A stretch of 64,000 nucleotides of DNA from Campylobacter sp. RM10537 (GTDB lineage Bacteria > Campylobacterota > Campylobacteria > Campylobacterales > Campylobacteraceae): the NCBI RefSeq assembly GCF_022369435.1, contig NZ_CP059597.1, positions 1,364,001 through 1,428,000 on the forward strand, read 5' to 3'. The position numbers and the translations under genes were made by a program. Under the pieces are notes generated by a model that was not told the origin of the DNA, ran no database searches, and saw only the letters and a program-made list of their open reading frames with translations. Below, one piece after another: positions 45,700 to 55,260 of this stretch. Position 1 is the first letter of the stretch. Each line of letters starts with the position of its first letter.

Positions 45700-48158
45700 C
45701 AGTTAAAATAAATGGTATAGATTGCGCCTTTGAAGAAGGCGAATATATCCTTAATATAGCAAGAAGAAATGATATTTTTATTCCTGCAATTTGTTATTTA
45801 ACCGGCTGTAGTCCTACTTTAGCATGTCGTATGTGTATGGTAGAGGCTGATGGTAAAAAAGTTTATTCTTGTAATACTAAAGCAAAAGATGGTATGGTTG
45901 TAGAAAGTGATTTGCAAAATTTATGGGATGAAAGAAATGAGATTATGCAAGCTTATTGCATTAATCATCCATTAGAATGTGGAGTTTGTGATAAATCCGG
46001 AGAATGTGAACTTCAAAATTTTACACATAAATCTAGAGTAAATGCACAAAAACATTGGATTAAAGATACTCATAAGCCTCATAAACACTGGGGAATGATT
46101 AATTATGACCCTGCACTTTGCATTGTTTGTGAACGTTGTGTTACAGTTTGTAAAGATAAAATTGGAGAAAGTGCTTTAAAAACTGTTCCTCGCGGAGGGG
46201 ATAGTGTTGATACCAGCTTTAAAGAAACAATGGGTAAAGATGCCTATGCAATTTGGACGAAATTTCAAAAAAGTTTAATTGGTCCTTCAAATGGAGAAAG
46301 CTTAAATTGTTCATTTTGTGGAGAGTGTACAAGTGTATGTCCAACAGGAGCTTTAATTGGATCAAAATTTCAATACAGTTCTAATGCTTGGGAGCTTACA
46401 AGAATTCCAGCGTCAAATCCTCATTCTAGCGATTGTGAGCTTATGTATTATGATATTAAACAAAGTGGCATTAGTGATCAAAAACCTAAAATTTATCGTG
46501 TAAGTAATGATTTTGCTTTCGCAACTTTAAATAAAGCTGCAAGATTTGGTTTTGATACTGAAAATGAAGCTATAAAGGATGAAAAAGCTTTTAATGAACT
46601 TGTAACTCTTTTTGAAAAAAATGAAATTAAAAATATTCAATTTAATAGTTTTATAACTAATGAAGAAGCTTTGATTTTACAAAATTTAAAGCATAAATTT
46701 AATCTTAATCTTATTAATAAAGAGGCTTTAAAATTTAAAGAATTTCTCAATGAATTCATAGAAAATTCAGGAGAAATGTATAATGCTATAAGTGATGATA
46801 TTACTAAGAGTGATTTTTTGGTAGTTTTGGGGACTTTATTAAGATATGATGCGCCAACTTTAAGCTATAAAGTTAATAATTCTTTAGTGATGAATAAAGG
46901 AGCTGGAATTTATTTTCATCCTATAGGAGATTTAGGCGTTGAAAAATATTCTAAAAATTTTATTTCATGTATTCATAAAAGTGGAGATGAGGAACAAATT
47001 TTATATTTTTTACTTCAAAAATTTTCAACAGATGAAAGTGTTAAAACTCATTTAGCAGAATTTTTTGTTAAAGAAAATAAAGAAATTGAAGAAACGATTA
47101 ATGAAGAAGTAATTGAAAAAGTTATAGAAAAAGATGAAGAAGGAAACGAGGTTGAAAAAGAGATAAAAAAACTTGTTCCAAAAAAAGTAAAAAAGAATAT
47201 AGAAGTGCAACGTTCTGTTTTTGCTAAAAATTTAGGCTTAGATGAAAATAAACTCGAAGATTTATTGCTTAAAAAGTCTAAATTTACTCTTGTGGTAGGT
47301 AGTGATTTTTATTTTCATCGTGATGCTAAAAAACTTGCTAAATTATTAGCTTTGGTGCAAACAAGCACTCCTTTTAAAGTTTTTTTAAATCCTACGCATA
47401 CTAATACTTTAGGTGTAGCTATGATTTGTGATTTAAGTGTTGATAAGGTTCAAGGTAAAACTTTGGGTTATAATGAAAAAGGAGATTTTACATTTTCTTA
47501 TGAAGAGCATGCTAATTTAGCAAGTTCTAGTTTAAATCAACAAGAAGGAACATTTTTAAATTATGATAAAAGAATAGTTCCAACAAATGCTGCTTTAGAA
47601 TTTGGTGGATATTATTTAAATGATTTAGCTAATGCTTTAGGATTTGATCAAGAATATACAATTGATTATACAAAAAGATTGCCTATAGATAAAGGTTTTT
47701 CTCCTATTGAATTTGATAATTTGGAAAATTATTATACTAATGGTGGAGAATGTAAAAGGGGTTATCAACTCAATTTGAACTGTTTCAAGAAAAATGCCAA
47801 GAAAGAATTTGTGACTCCAAATTTTAATATTTTAGAGCCAAAAGATAATGATATTTTACTTTATAGTGCAAATCCTAGTTATCAATTTGGTAGATTTTCT
47901 AATCGTGCAAGTGCAATCAGTGAAGCAATATTTATTGGAATTAGTGAAAATTTAGCTAATGAAAGAAATTTAAAAGATAAAGATTTGGTAAAAATTACCA
48001 TCAATAATAAAGAAATAAACTTGAGTGTGCGTGTAGATAAGGATCTAAAAAATGGAGCTTATTTGCCATATTTTGATGAAAAAATTGATACTTTGAGTTT
48101 TTTTGATCAAAGATTTGTTTTAGCGCAAATACAAAAAATAGGAGCAAACAATGAGTGA
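45696..48158 (+). CDS. nuoG: complex I subunit G (iron-sulfur, 75 kDa)
   Basis: 820 residues. N-terminal [2Fe-2S] ligands CYLTGCSPTLACRMC, the His-ligated cluster HPLECGVCDKSGECELQ, then CIVCERCVTVC and CSFCGECTSVCPTGA. The molybdopterin-like domain after residue 220 has no cofactor site. A very charged insertion (about residues 458-505; repeated EEVIEKVIEKDEEGNE and LVPKKVKK) interrupts it. It relays electrons from the atypical input subunits to NuoI. Confidence 0.94.
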   Translation: MTVKINGIDCAFEEGEYILNIARRNDIFIPAICYLTGCSPTLACRMCMVEADGKKVYSCNTKAKDGMVVESDLQNLWDERNEIMQAYCINHPLECGVCDKSGECELQNFTHKSRVNAQKHWIKDTHKPHKHWGMINYDPALCIVCERCVTVCKDKIGESALKTVPRGGDSVDTSFKETMGKDAYAIWTKFQKSLIGPSNGESLNCSFCGECTSVCPTGALIGSKFQYSSNAWELTRIPASNPHSSDCELMYYDIKQSGISDQKPKIYRVSNDFAFATLNKAARFGFDTENEAIKDEKAFNELVTLFEKNEIKNIQFNSFITNEEALILQNLKHKFNLNLINKEALKFKEFLNEFIENSGEMYNAISDDITKSDFLVVLGTLLRYDAPTLSYKVNNSLVMNKGAGIYFHPIGDLGVEKYSKNFISCIHKSGDEEQILYFLLQKFSTDESVKTHLAEFFVKENKEIEETINEEVIEKVIEKDEEGNEVEKEIKKLVPKKVKKNIEVQRSVFAKNLGLDENKLEDLLLKKSKFTLVVGSDFYFHRDAKKLAKLLALVQTSTPFKVFLNPTHTNTLGVAMICDLSVDKVQGKTLGYNEKGDFTFSYEEHANLASSSLNQQEGTFLNYDKRIVPTNAALEFGGYYLNDLANALGFDQEYTIDYTKRLPIDKGFSPIEFDNLENYYTNGGECKRGYQLNLNCFKKNAKKEFVTPNFNILEPKDNDILLYSANPSYQFGRFSNRASAISEAIFIGISENLANERNLKDKDLVKITINNKEINLSVRVDKDLKNGAYLPYFDEKIDTLSFFDQRFVLAQIQKIGANNE

Positions 48159-49149
48159 ATTTGCTTTTTTTGCTTTAGTAACTTTAATAAAATGTGTTAT
48201 TGTGGTTGCATTTTTTGCTACATTAGCAGGACTTGCAACCTATGCTGAAAGAAAGGTTTTGGCGTATTTTCAACGTCGTATAGGACCTGATATGGTTGGT
48301 CCTTTTGGTTTAATTCAACTTGTTGCTGATATGATTAAACTTTTTACGAAAGAGGATATTATTCCTTATAATTCTCAAAAAATTATTTTCGCAATCGCGC
48401 CTCTTTTGTCTGCTATTTGCGCCTTTGTTTCTTTAGCAGCTATTCCAATGCTGCCTGAATTTACACTCTTTGGACATATTGTTCAGCCTTTAATTTCTGA
48501 TATTAATGTAGCTTTACTTTTTGTTATAGGAACTTCTGGACTTTGTTTTTATGCGGTATTTTTAGGTGGGCTTTCAAGTAATAACAAATGGTCTATTTTA
48601 GGTGCTGCAAGAGGGCTTGTGGCTATTATTTCTTATGAAAGTGTTGGAGCTTTAGCTTTAATAGCTATTGTCATGCTTGTGGGCTCTTTTTCTTTGGTAG
48701 ATATTAATAATTATCAAAATGATGGAATTTTATCTTGGCTTATTTTTAAACAACCTTTAGCTTTTATACTTTTTATTATAGCCCTTTTTATTGAGACCAA
48801 TAGAACTCCGCTTTGCTTAACTGAAAATGATGCTGAAATTGTTGCTGGTTATGGAACAGAATACTCTGGACTTCGCTGGGGTATGTTTTTTATCGGGGAA
48901 TACGCTAGTATGATAGCGGGTGCTATTTTAATTTCTTTATTGTTTTTAGGAGGTTTTAATAGTTTTTGGATTATTCCTGGTTGGATTATGATGATATTAA
49001 AATCAGTGTTTATTTTCTTTTGGTACTTTTGGGCTAGAGCCGCTTTCCCTCAATTGCGTCCTGATCAGGTAATGAGAATGTGTTATTTAATTTTAATTCC
49101 TTTGGCGGTTTTAAATCTTTTAATTACAGCCTTAGCAGTGCTTTTATAG
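48151..49149 (+). CDS. nuoH: complex I subunit H
   Basis: 332-residue membrane subunit with eight helices. The family loops TYAERKVLAYFQRRIGPDMVGPFGLIQ (residues 30-56) and FIETNRTPLCLTENDAEIVAGYGTEYSG are present; the latter carries the acidic quinone-channel residues, although the usual PFDLPE is here TPLCLTE, as I recall typical of epsilonproteobacteria. Overlaps nuoG by 8 bases. Confidence 0.95.
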   Translation: MSEFAFFALVTLIKCVIVVAFFATLAGLATYAERKVLAYFQRRIGPDMVGPFGLIQLVADMIKLFTKEDIIPYNSQKIIFAIAPLLSAICAFVSLAAIPMLPEFTLFGHIVQPLISDINVALLFVIGTSGLCFYAVFLGGLSSNNKWSILGAARGLVAIISYESVGALALIAIVMLVGSFSLVDINNYQNDGILSWLIFKQPLAFILFIIALFIETNRTPLCLTENDAEIVAGYGTEYSGLRWGMFFIGEYASMIAGAILISLLFLGGFNSFWIIPGWIMMILKSVFIFFWYFWARAAFPQLRPDQVMRMCYLILIPLAVLNLLITALAVLL

Positions 49150-49157
49150 GAGTTTAA

Positions 49158-49799
49158 ATGAAAAATTATTATTTGGTTGATGAAAAAAGAAAAACACCTA
49201 TTACTACATGGCAGAAAATTTTACAGGCTTTAAAAAGAAGTATCAAACTCGAGCTTTTTGTAGGTTTATGGGTGGTAATGCGTGAAATGCTTAAGAGAAA
49301 TAATAGTGCAACTATAAAATATCCTTTAGAAAAACTCCAACTTGATAATCGCTATCGTGCAGTGCATAGACTTATGCGTTTTATAGAAAGTGAAAATGAA
49401 AGATGCATAGGTTGTGGACTTTGTGAAAAAATTTGCATTAGTAATTGTATAAGGATGGAAACTTCTTTAGACAAAGATGGGCGTAAAAAAGTAAATAATT
49501 ATAGTATTAATTTAGGGCGTTGTATTTATTGTGGATTTTGTGCTGAAGTATGTCCAGAACTTGCTATAGTTCATGGTTTAGAATATGAAAATGCAGCGGA
49601 ACAAAGATCTTATTTTGGTTATAAAGAAGATTTTTTAACTCCTATAGATAAGCTAAAACAACAAGTAGAATTTGAAGGTGCTGGAAGTCTAAGAAAAGAT
49701 GCAGACTTATTAGTTAAAAAAACACCAAATTATTATGATGCGATGCAAAATAAAGCTTTGGAGGACCAAGATCAAAGTTCGCAAGGAGAAGTCAAATGA
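49158..49799 (+). CDS. nuoI: complex I subunit I
   Basis: 213-residue ferredoxin-like subunit carrying N6a and N6b clusters: [15 protein letters not shown] (about 78-92) and [13 protein letters not shown] (about 118-130). The first motif has Ile in place of Pro after the fourth cysteine. Acidic/Gln-rich C-terminal tail. Overlaps nuoJ by 4 bases. Confidence 0.95.
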   Translation: MKNYYLVDEKRKTPITTWQKILQALKRSIKLELFVGLWVVMREMLKRNNSATIKYPLEKLQLDNRYRAVHRLMRFIESENERCIGCGLCEKICISNCIRMETSLDKDGRKKVNNYSINLGRCIYCGFCAEVCPELAIVHGLEYENAAEQRSYFGYKEDFLTPIDKLKQQVEFEGAGSLRKDADLLVKKTPNYYDAMQNKALEDQDQSSQGEVK

Positions 49800-50314
49800 T
49801 AGAAACTTTAGCCTTTATATTTTTTAGTGTATTTGTTTTGGGATTTTTTTTAATAGCGGTTTTAAGTAAAACCATGCTTTATTCTCTTTCAGCTTTAGCT
49901 GGAGGAATGGTATTTTTATCAGGGTTTTATTTTTTATTGGATGCAGATTTTCTAGGTGCAATACAAATCATTGTTTATGGTGGTGCCGTGCTTGGAATTT
50001 ATAGTTTTGCCATGATGTTTTTTGATGCTTCTAAAAATTTTAAGGAAAAAATTAGAGCTAAAAAAAGTTTTTTTGCTTTGATATTTTTAAGTGCAGTTTT
50101 TCTTTTGTTTGCTATTTTAGGTTTTAAATATCAAAGTGTGCAAACAGATTTACCTTTGCAAGATCTGGCTTTATTTGATAATAATCAACAACTTGCTTTG
50201 CAAGTTTTTTCAAAATATCTTTTAGGCTTTGAATTTATAGCTATATTGCTCTTAATTGCTCTTGTTTGTGCTATAGTGCTTACCCATAAAGAGCTTTTAA
50301 AGGAAAAACAATGA
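49796..50314 (+). CDS. nuoJ: complex I subunit J
   Basis: 172 residues, five membrane helices. [25 protein letters not shown] (helix 3 region, about 53-77) is the conserved pi-bulge helix of NuoJ. Overlaps nuoI and nuoK by 4 bases each. Confidence 0.94.
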   Translation: MIETLAFIFFSVFVLGFFLIAVLSKTMLYSLSALAGGMVFLSGFYFLLDADFLGAIQIIVYGGAVLGIYSFAMMFFDASKNFKEKIRAKKSFFALIFLSAVFLLFAILGFKYQSVQTDLPLQDLALFDNNQQLALQVFSKYLLGFEFIAILLLIALVCAIVLTHKELLKEKQ

Positions 50315-50604
50315 TAGAAAAATATTTTTTTATAGCCATTTTAATGTTTATAATTGGACTTGTTGGAATTTTAAAAAGACAAAATCTTATTATGTTATTT
50401 ATTTCAAGCGAAATTTTGCTTAATGCTGCTAATTTAGCTTTAGTAGCAGCTTCAAAGATGCATCAGGATTTAAATGGTCAAGTTTTTGCACTTTTTATTA
50501 TAGGTATTGCAGCTTGTGAAGTTGCTGTTGGAGTAGCTTTGTGTGTGCTTTGGTATAGAAAAAATGGCACTTTGGAATTAAAAAGTTTAAAAGAGGAGGC
50601 TTAA
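50311..50604 (+). CDS. nuoK: complex I subunit K
   Basis: 97 residues, three helices. The conserved glutamates of the proton path lie in SSEILLNAANL (about residue 35) and AACEVAVGVAL (about 71). Normal length. Confidence 0.95.
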   Translation: MIEKYFFIAILMFIIGLVGILKRQNLIMLFISSEILLNAANLALVAASKMHQDLNGQVFALFIIGIAACEVAVGVALCVLWYRKNGTLELKSLKEEA

Positions 50605-50605
50605 T

Positions 50606-52396
50606 ATGCAAAATTTAGTTTTAGTTTCACTATTGAGTCCTTTTGTATCTTTTTTATTTGCAAGTTGTTTTTCTTTAACACAAAGAAAGGTTTTTGTAGG
50701 TTATATATGTGGCATACTTATAGCTATTGGAACTTTTTGTTCTTTGTATTTGCTTTTTAACAATTTTAGTAATAATATTAGTTTTTTTGAGTGGTTTATA
50801 GGTGTTAATTTTGGTTTCAATATAGATTCCATTTCTCTTACAATGATGTGTGTGGTTGGTATTGTAGCTACTTGTGTACATTTTTATAGTATTTTTTATA
50901 TGTCGCATGATGAAGGATTTAACAAATTTTTTGCTTACTTGGGGCTTTTTGTTTTTTCCATGCTTTTTTTAATCACAAGTGATAATTTTTTAGGTCTTTT
51001 TGTAGGTTGGGAAGGCGTTGGACTTTGCTCTTGGCTTTTAATAGGTTTTTGGTATAAAAACAATACTTATTCTTTTGCAGCTAATGAAGCTTTTATTATG
51101 AATAGAATTGCTGATTTGGGTATGCTTTTAGGAATTTTTTGGCTTTATATTCAAGCGGGAACTTTAAATTACGATGAAGTTTTTTCTAAAGTGCAAAACC
51201 TTGATCATAATGCTTTGGTTTTAATAGCAAGTTGTTTGTTTATAGGCGCTATGGGAAAATCTGCACAATTTCCTTTTCATACTTGGCTTGCTGATGCTAT
51301 GGCTGGACCTACTCCGGTTTCAGCTTTAATTCATGCTGCAACCATGGTTACAGCAGGAGTATATTTGGTTATTAGGGCGGGAGAAATTTATTCTTTGGTT
51401 CCTGAAGTTTCCTATTTCATAGCTATTCTTGGAGCTTTTGTTGCTATATTTGCTGCTTCTATGGCTTTAGTGGCAAGAGATTTAAAACGCATCATAGCAT
51501 ATTCTACCTTATCTCAGCTTGGATATATGTTTGTAGCAGCTGGACTTGGGGCTTATGGTATAGCTTTATTTCATTTAGCGACGCATGCCTTTTTTAAATC
51601 TTTATTATTTTTAGGTGCTGGAAATGTAATGCATGCTATGAATGATAACTTAGATATTAAAAAAATGGGAGGATTATTTAAACCTTTGAAAATCACTGCT
51701 ATTTTTATGACTATAGGATCTTTAGCCTTGGTAGGAATTTATCCTTTTGCAGGATTTTTCTCAAAAGATTTAATTTTAGGATATTCTTTCATTATTCATA
51801 ATCATGGAATATTTTTAGTACTTTTAATTGCAGCTTTTATGACAGCTTTTTATAGTTTTAGGCTTTTAATGCTTGTATTTTTTACAAATTCAAGACATGA
51901 TGCACATCCTCATGAAGCAAGTAAAATAGCACTTTTAGCTATGACCCCTTTGATGATTTTAGCAATTGTTTCAGGATTTTTTGAACATAATTTTTTTAAA
52001 TATATCAGCTCTAAGCTTGTATTTATAGATGCTCAAGATCATATTGTAATGATTTGCGCAAGTGCTGCGGGAATTTTAGGAATACTTTTAGCTATCATTG
52101 CGTATAAATTTTCTTGGTTTAAGCCAAGTATAGAAAAAAATAAAATATATAAACTTTTAAGTAACGATTATTTTATACCACATTTTTATCATAAATTTAT
52201 AGTGAATAAATATGAAAGTTTATGTGCAATTATGAAACATTGTGATATTTTTATTTTTGATGCAATTGTTGAAAAAATTTCTTTTTATGTTAATTTAATT
52301 TCTAAAAAAATGATTATGCCAAATAGCTTAAATTTAATGCTTAGATTTTTAGTAGCTGGTTTTGTGATTTTACTTATTTTGGCAAGGATGGTGTAA
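50606..52396 (+). CDS. nuoL: complex I subunit L (antiporter-like)
   Basis: 596-residue proton-pumping subunit. GLFVGWEGVGLCSWLLIGFW (about 131-150) carries the key Glu, followed by the Lys of GAMGKSAQFPFHTWLADAM (about 213-231) and HAATMVTAGVYL. The C-terminal lateral helix HL is expected after residue 500. One base after nuoK. Confidence 0.97.
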   Translation: MQNLVLVSLLSPFVSFLFASCFSLTQRKVFVGYICGILIAIGTFCSLYLLFNNFSNNISFFEWFIGVNFGFNIDSISLTMMCVVGIVATCVHFYSIFYMSHDEGFNKFFAYLGLFVFSMLFLITSDNFLGLFVGWEGVGLCSWLLIGFWYKNNTYSFAANEAFIMNRIADLGMLLGIFWLYIQAGTLNYDEVFSKVQNLDHNALVLIASCLFIGAMGKSAQFPFHTWLADAMAGPTPVSALIHAATMVTAGVYLVIRAGEIYSLVPEVSYFIAILGAFVAIFAASMALVARDLKRIIAYSTLSQLGYMFVAAGLGAYGIALFHLATHAFFKSLLFLGAGNVMHAMNDNLDIKKMGGLFKPLKITAIFMTIGSLALVGIYPFAGFFSKDLILGYSFIIHNHGIFLVLLIAAFMTAFYSFRLLMLVFFTNSRHDAHPHEASKIALLAMTPLMILAIVSGFFEHNFFKYISSKLVFIDAQDHIVMICASAAGILGILLAIIAYKFSWFKPSIEKNKIYKLLSNDYFIPHFYHKFIVNKYESLCAIMKHCDIFIFDAIVEKISFYVNLISKKMIMPNSLNLMLRFLVAGFVILLILARMV

Positions 52397-52397
52397 A

Positions 52398-53888
52398 ATG
52401 CTGAATTATTTAATTTTATTTCCTTTAGCTGCTGGTTTAATTACTCTTATCTTAAACCGTGGTGGAGTAAAAATTTTTAGCGTTTTAGCAAGTTTAATTA
52501 TACTTGTTTTAAATGTTAAATTTTTCTTCGATGGAATTAATGGGGTTGATTTTGAATACAAGCTTCCTTTTAAAATAGCTAATTTATTTGAATATCATAT
52601 CGGAGTAAATAGCATCTCTTTAATCTTAATGCTTTTAAGCTCTTTGATGATATTTTTAAGTTTTTTATTTTTAAAAATTGAAAAAAAAGCAATTGTTTCT
52701 TGTATTTTCTTTTTGGAATTTGCAATTATGGGTTTATTTTCTGCACTTGATGGTTTATTATTCTATGTATTTTGGGAATTTTCTCTTTTGCCTTTATTAT
52801 ATATCATGGGTGTTTATGGTAAAGATTATAGACCAGGTATTAAATTTTTTATTTATGCTTTTGCCGGTTCTATTTTAATGCTTCTAGCTTTGATTTATCA
52901 AGCATATGCTACTTATAAACTTTTAAATGTCTTCACATTTGACTTAGAAATTTGGAAAAATAATGCTTCTGCATTTAGTCTTAATGAACAGCTTTTACTT
53001 TTTGGAGCATTTTTTATCGCCTTTGCTATTAAAGCACCGCTTTTTCCATTACATACATGGGCACCAAAAGTTTATGCAAATTCACCGATTTTAGTTTCTA
53101 TGATGCTGGTCGCTTTTAAAATGGCCCCTTTTGGTTTTTTACATTTTTGTTTACCGCTTTTTCCAGATGCAAGCGTTTATTTTACACCTTTAATTGCAGC
53201 TTTATGTATTGTAAGTATTATTTACAATGCTTTAATTGCTTATCGTGCATCAAATTTAAAAGAATTAATCGCTTATAGTTCAATTTCTCATATTGGAGTT
53301 ATGGTTTTAGGGATTTTTTCTTTAAATATTTTGGGAATTACCGGAGCTATATTTTATATGTTTGCACATGGTTTGGTTACAGGAAGTTTATTTTTAATGG
53401 CTGAACTTTTGTATAAAAAATATGGAACATTAGAAATTTCATATTATCATTCTTTAGCTCGTAAAGCACCTTTATTTACCATCTTTTTTACTTTGATTTT
53501 GCTTGCTAGCATATCTTTACCTTTAACTATATCTTTTATAGGTGAATTTTTGGCTCTTTTGGGTATAGCTAAAGTAAGTTTGCTTTATGCATTCTTAGCA
53601 GGATTTGTGATTATACTTGGAGCTATTTATATGCTTGCTGTATTTAGAAAAATGTTTTTTATGTCGCAAGTTACAAATCTTGAAAGTTTTTCTTTATGTA
53701 CAAGAGAAATTATTACTCTTACTATGATAGTTTTTTTAATTTTTGCTTTAGGAGTGGCTCCAAAAATTTTCTTAGATCCGCTAGAGAAAAATGTTAGCTC
53801 TCTTGTGGAATTAATGAAAACAAGGGCTATAAATGAAGAAAATATTAATTTTTTAAATCATATCAAAGGAGAAAACAATGTTAGATAA
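52398..53888 (+). CDS. nuoM: complex I subunit M (antiporter-like)
   Basis: 496-residue proton-pumping subunit. Key Glu in YVFWEFSLLPLLYIMGVYG and Lys in AIKAPLFPLHTWAPKVYANSP; SSISHIGVMVLGIFS is typical. Overlaps nuoN by 11 bases. Confidence 0.97.
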   Translation: MLNYLILFPLAAGLITLILNRGGVKIFSVLASLIILVLNVKFFFDGINGVDFEYKLPFKIANLFEYHIGVNSISLILMLLSSLMIFLSFLFLKIEKKAIVSCIFFLEFAIMGLFSALDGLLFYVFWEFSLLPLLYIMGVYGKDYRPGIKFFIYAFAGSILMLLALIYQAYATYKLLNVFTFDLEIWKNNASAFSLNEQLLLFGAFFIAFAIKAPLFPLHTWAPKVYANSPILVSMMLVAFKMAPFGFLHFCLPLFPDASVYFTPLIAALCIVSIIYNALIAYRASNLKELIAYSSISHIGVMVLGIFSLNILGITGAIFYMFAHGLVTGSLFLMAELLYKKYGTLEISYYHSLARKAPLFTIFFTLILLASISLPLTISFIGEFLALLGIAKVSLLYAFLAGFVIILGAIYMLAVFRKMFFMSQVTNLESFSLCTREIITLTMIVFLIFALGVAPKIFLDPLEKNVSSLVELMKTRAINEENINFLNHIKGENNVR

Positions 53889-55248
53889 TATCAGTAATTT
53901 AAATATCTCCTTATCTTATCCTTTTTTATTTTTAATCGGTGTTGCTATTATTCTTTTATTGTGTTCAGCTTTTGGAAAATTTCATAGGACATTCTATGTG
54001 GGTACTTCAGCCTTATCTTTAATCGTTAGTACTTTTTTAATTTTAAGCAATGTATCCTCTTTTGGCTTGGGCACTTCAAAAGCATTTTTAGGAACTTTAA
54101 ACAATGATATCTTTTCTTTTTATAGCTCTTTAATTATTCTATGTTTTTCATTTTTATACCTTTTAATGCAAAAAGATGAAAATAAGGGCGAATTTTATAG
54201 TTTATTTATGTTTATGATTTCTAGTTTATTGCTTATGGTATCAAGTTCAAATTTGGTTTTAATTTTTATAGGACTTGAATCATCATCTTTAGCTCTTTAT
54301 ACTCTTATAGCAATGCGTGGAACTCACAATGCTGTTTCAGGCGCTATTAAATATTTTACTCTTGCTGCTGTGGGTTCTGGATTTTTTGTAATGGCTTCGG
54401 CTTTGATTTATATGAAAACAGGAACTTTAGATTTGGATACAAAATTAGCATTGGAAAAAGATCCTATCCTTTTAACTGCCGGGGTTATGATTTTTGTTTT
54501 ATGTGCTGTAAAACTTTCTTTAGTTCCTTTTCACTTTTGGTTAAAAGATGTATATTTTGCAACTTATTCAAATTTAGCAGCTTTTATTTCAGTAGTACCA
54601 AAAATAGCCATGTTTGTAGTAGTATTAAGACTTTTTGGGTTTTTTGATCATATTGGATTTGAAAATATTATCAGCATATTGGCAATATTTTCTATGTTAG
54701 TTGCTGCGATTGCTGCATTAAGTCAAAAAGATGTAAAAAAAATGTTTGCTTATAGTTCTGTTGTACATTCTAGTTTTGTTTTGGCTGCTTGTATTCCTTT
54801 ATTTGATACTAAAGAAGGAGTTTTAAATCCTATATTTATTTATTGGGTTTTGTTTAGTTTTTCCAATTATGGTGTATTTTTAATTTTAAGTAATTTCCGT
54901 TTTACTTCATTTGAAAATCTTAATGCCTTGTTGGTAAAAAAACCTTTAATTGCTTTATCTCTTGCTTTTTGTGTACTTTCGCTTGCAGGAATTCCACCTT
55001 TTGGAGCTTTTTGGGGGAAAGTTATTGTTTTAAAAACTTTAATTATTGAAGATTATTGGTATTTAGCTGTATTTATGGCTTTAGCTTCAGTATTTATGCT
55101 TTATTCTTATTTAAAAGTGATCATTCATGCTCTTTTTGTTAAAAATAGTTCTGAAGCTTTTTGTGTGCAATTTAATTTTATACAAGGTTTTGTTTTAGCT
55201 ATTTGTGTATTAATAAGTATTTTTGGTGTTATTTTTATAAAAATATAA
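53878..55248 (+). CDS. nuoN: complex I subunit N (antiporter-like)
   Basis: 456-residue proton-pumping subunit. The lysine of LSLVPFHFWLKDVYFATYSN and of YSSVVHSSFVLAA region and the AGIPPFGAFWGK block are typical. The acidic residue of helix 5 lies in FIGLESSSLALYTL. Last gene of the nuo operon; pflA begins 12 bases later and is probably co-transcribed. Confidence 0.96.
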   Translation: MLDNISNLNISLSYPFLFLIGVAIILLLCSAFGKFHRTFYVGTSALSLIVSTFLILSNVSSFGLGTSKAFLGTLNNDIFSFYSSLIILCFSFLYLLMQKDENKGEFYSLFMFMISSLLLMVSSSNLVLIFIGLESSSLALYTLIAMRGTHNAVSGAIKYFTLAAVGSGFFVMASALIYMKTGTLDLDTKLALEKDPILLTAGVMIFVLCAVKLSLVPFHFWLKDVYFATYSNLAAFISVVPKIAMFVVVLRLFGFFDHIGFENIISILAIFSMLVAAIAALSQKDVKKMFAYSSVVHSSFVLAACIPLFDTKEGVLNPIFIYWVLFSFSNYGVFLILSNFRFTSFENLNALLVKKPLIALSLAFCVLSLAGIPPFGAFWGKVIVLKTLIIEDYWYLAVFMALASVFMLYSYLKVIIHALFVKNSSEAFCVQFNFIQGFVLAICVLISIFGVIFIKI

Positions 55249-55260
55249 TATAATTATTTT

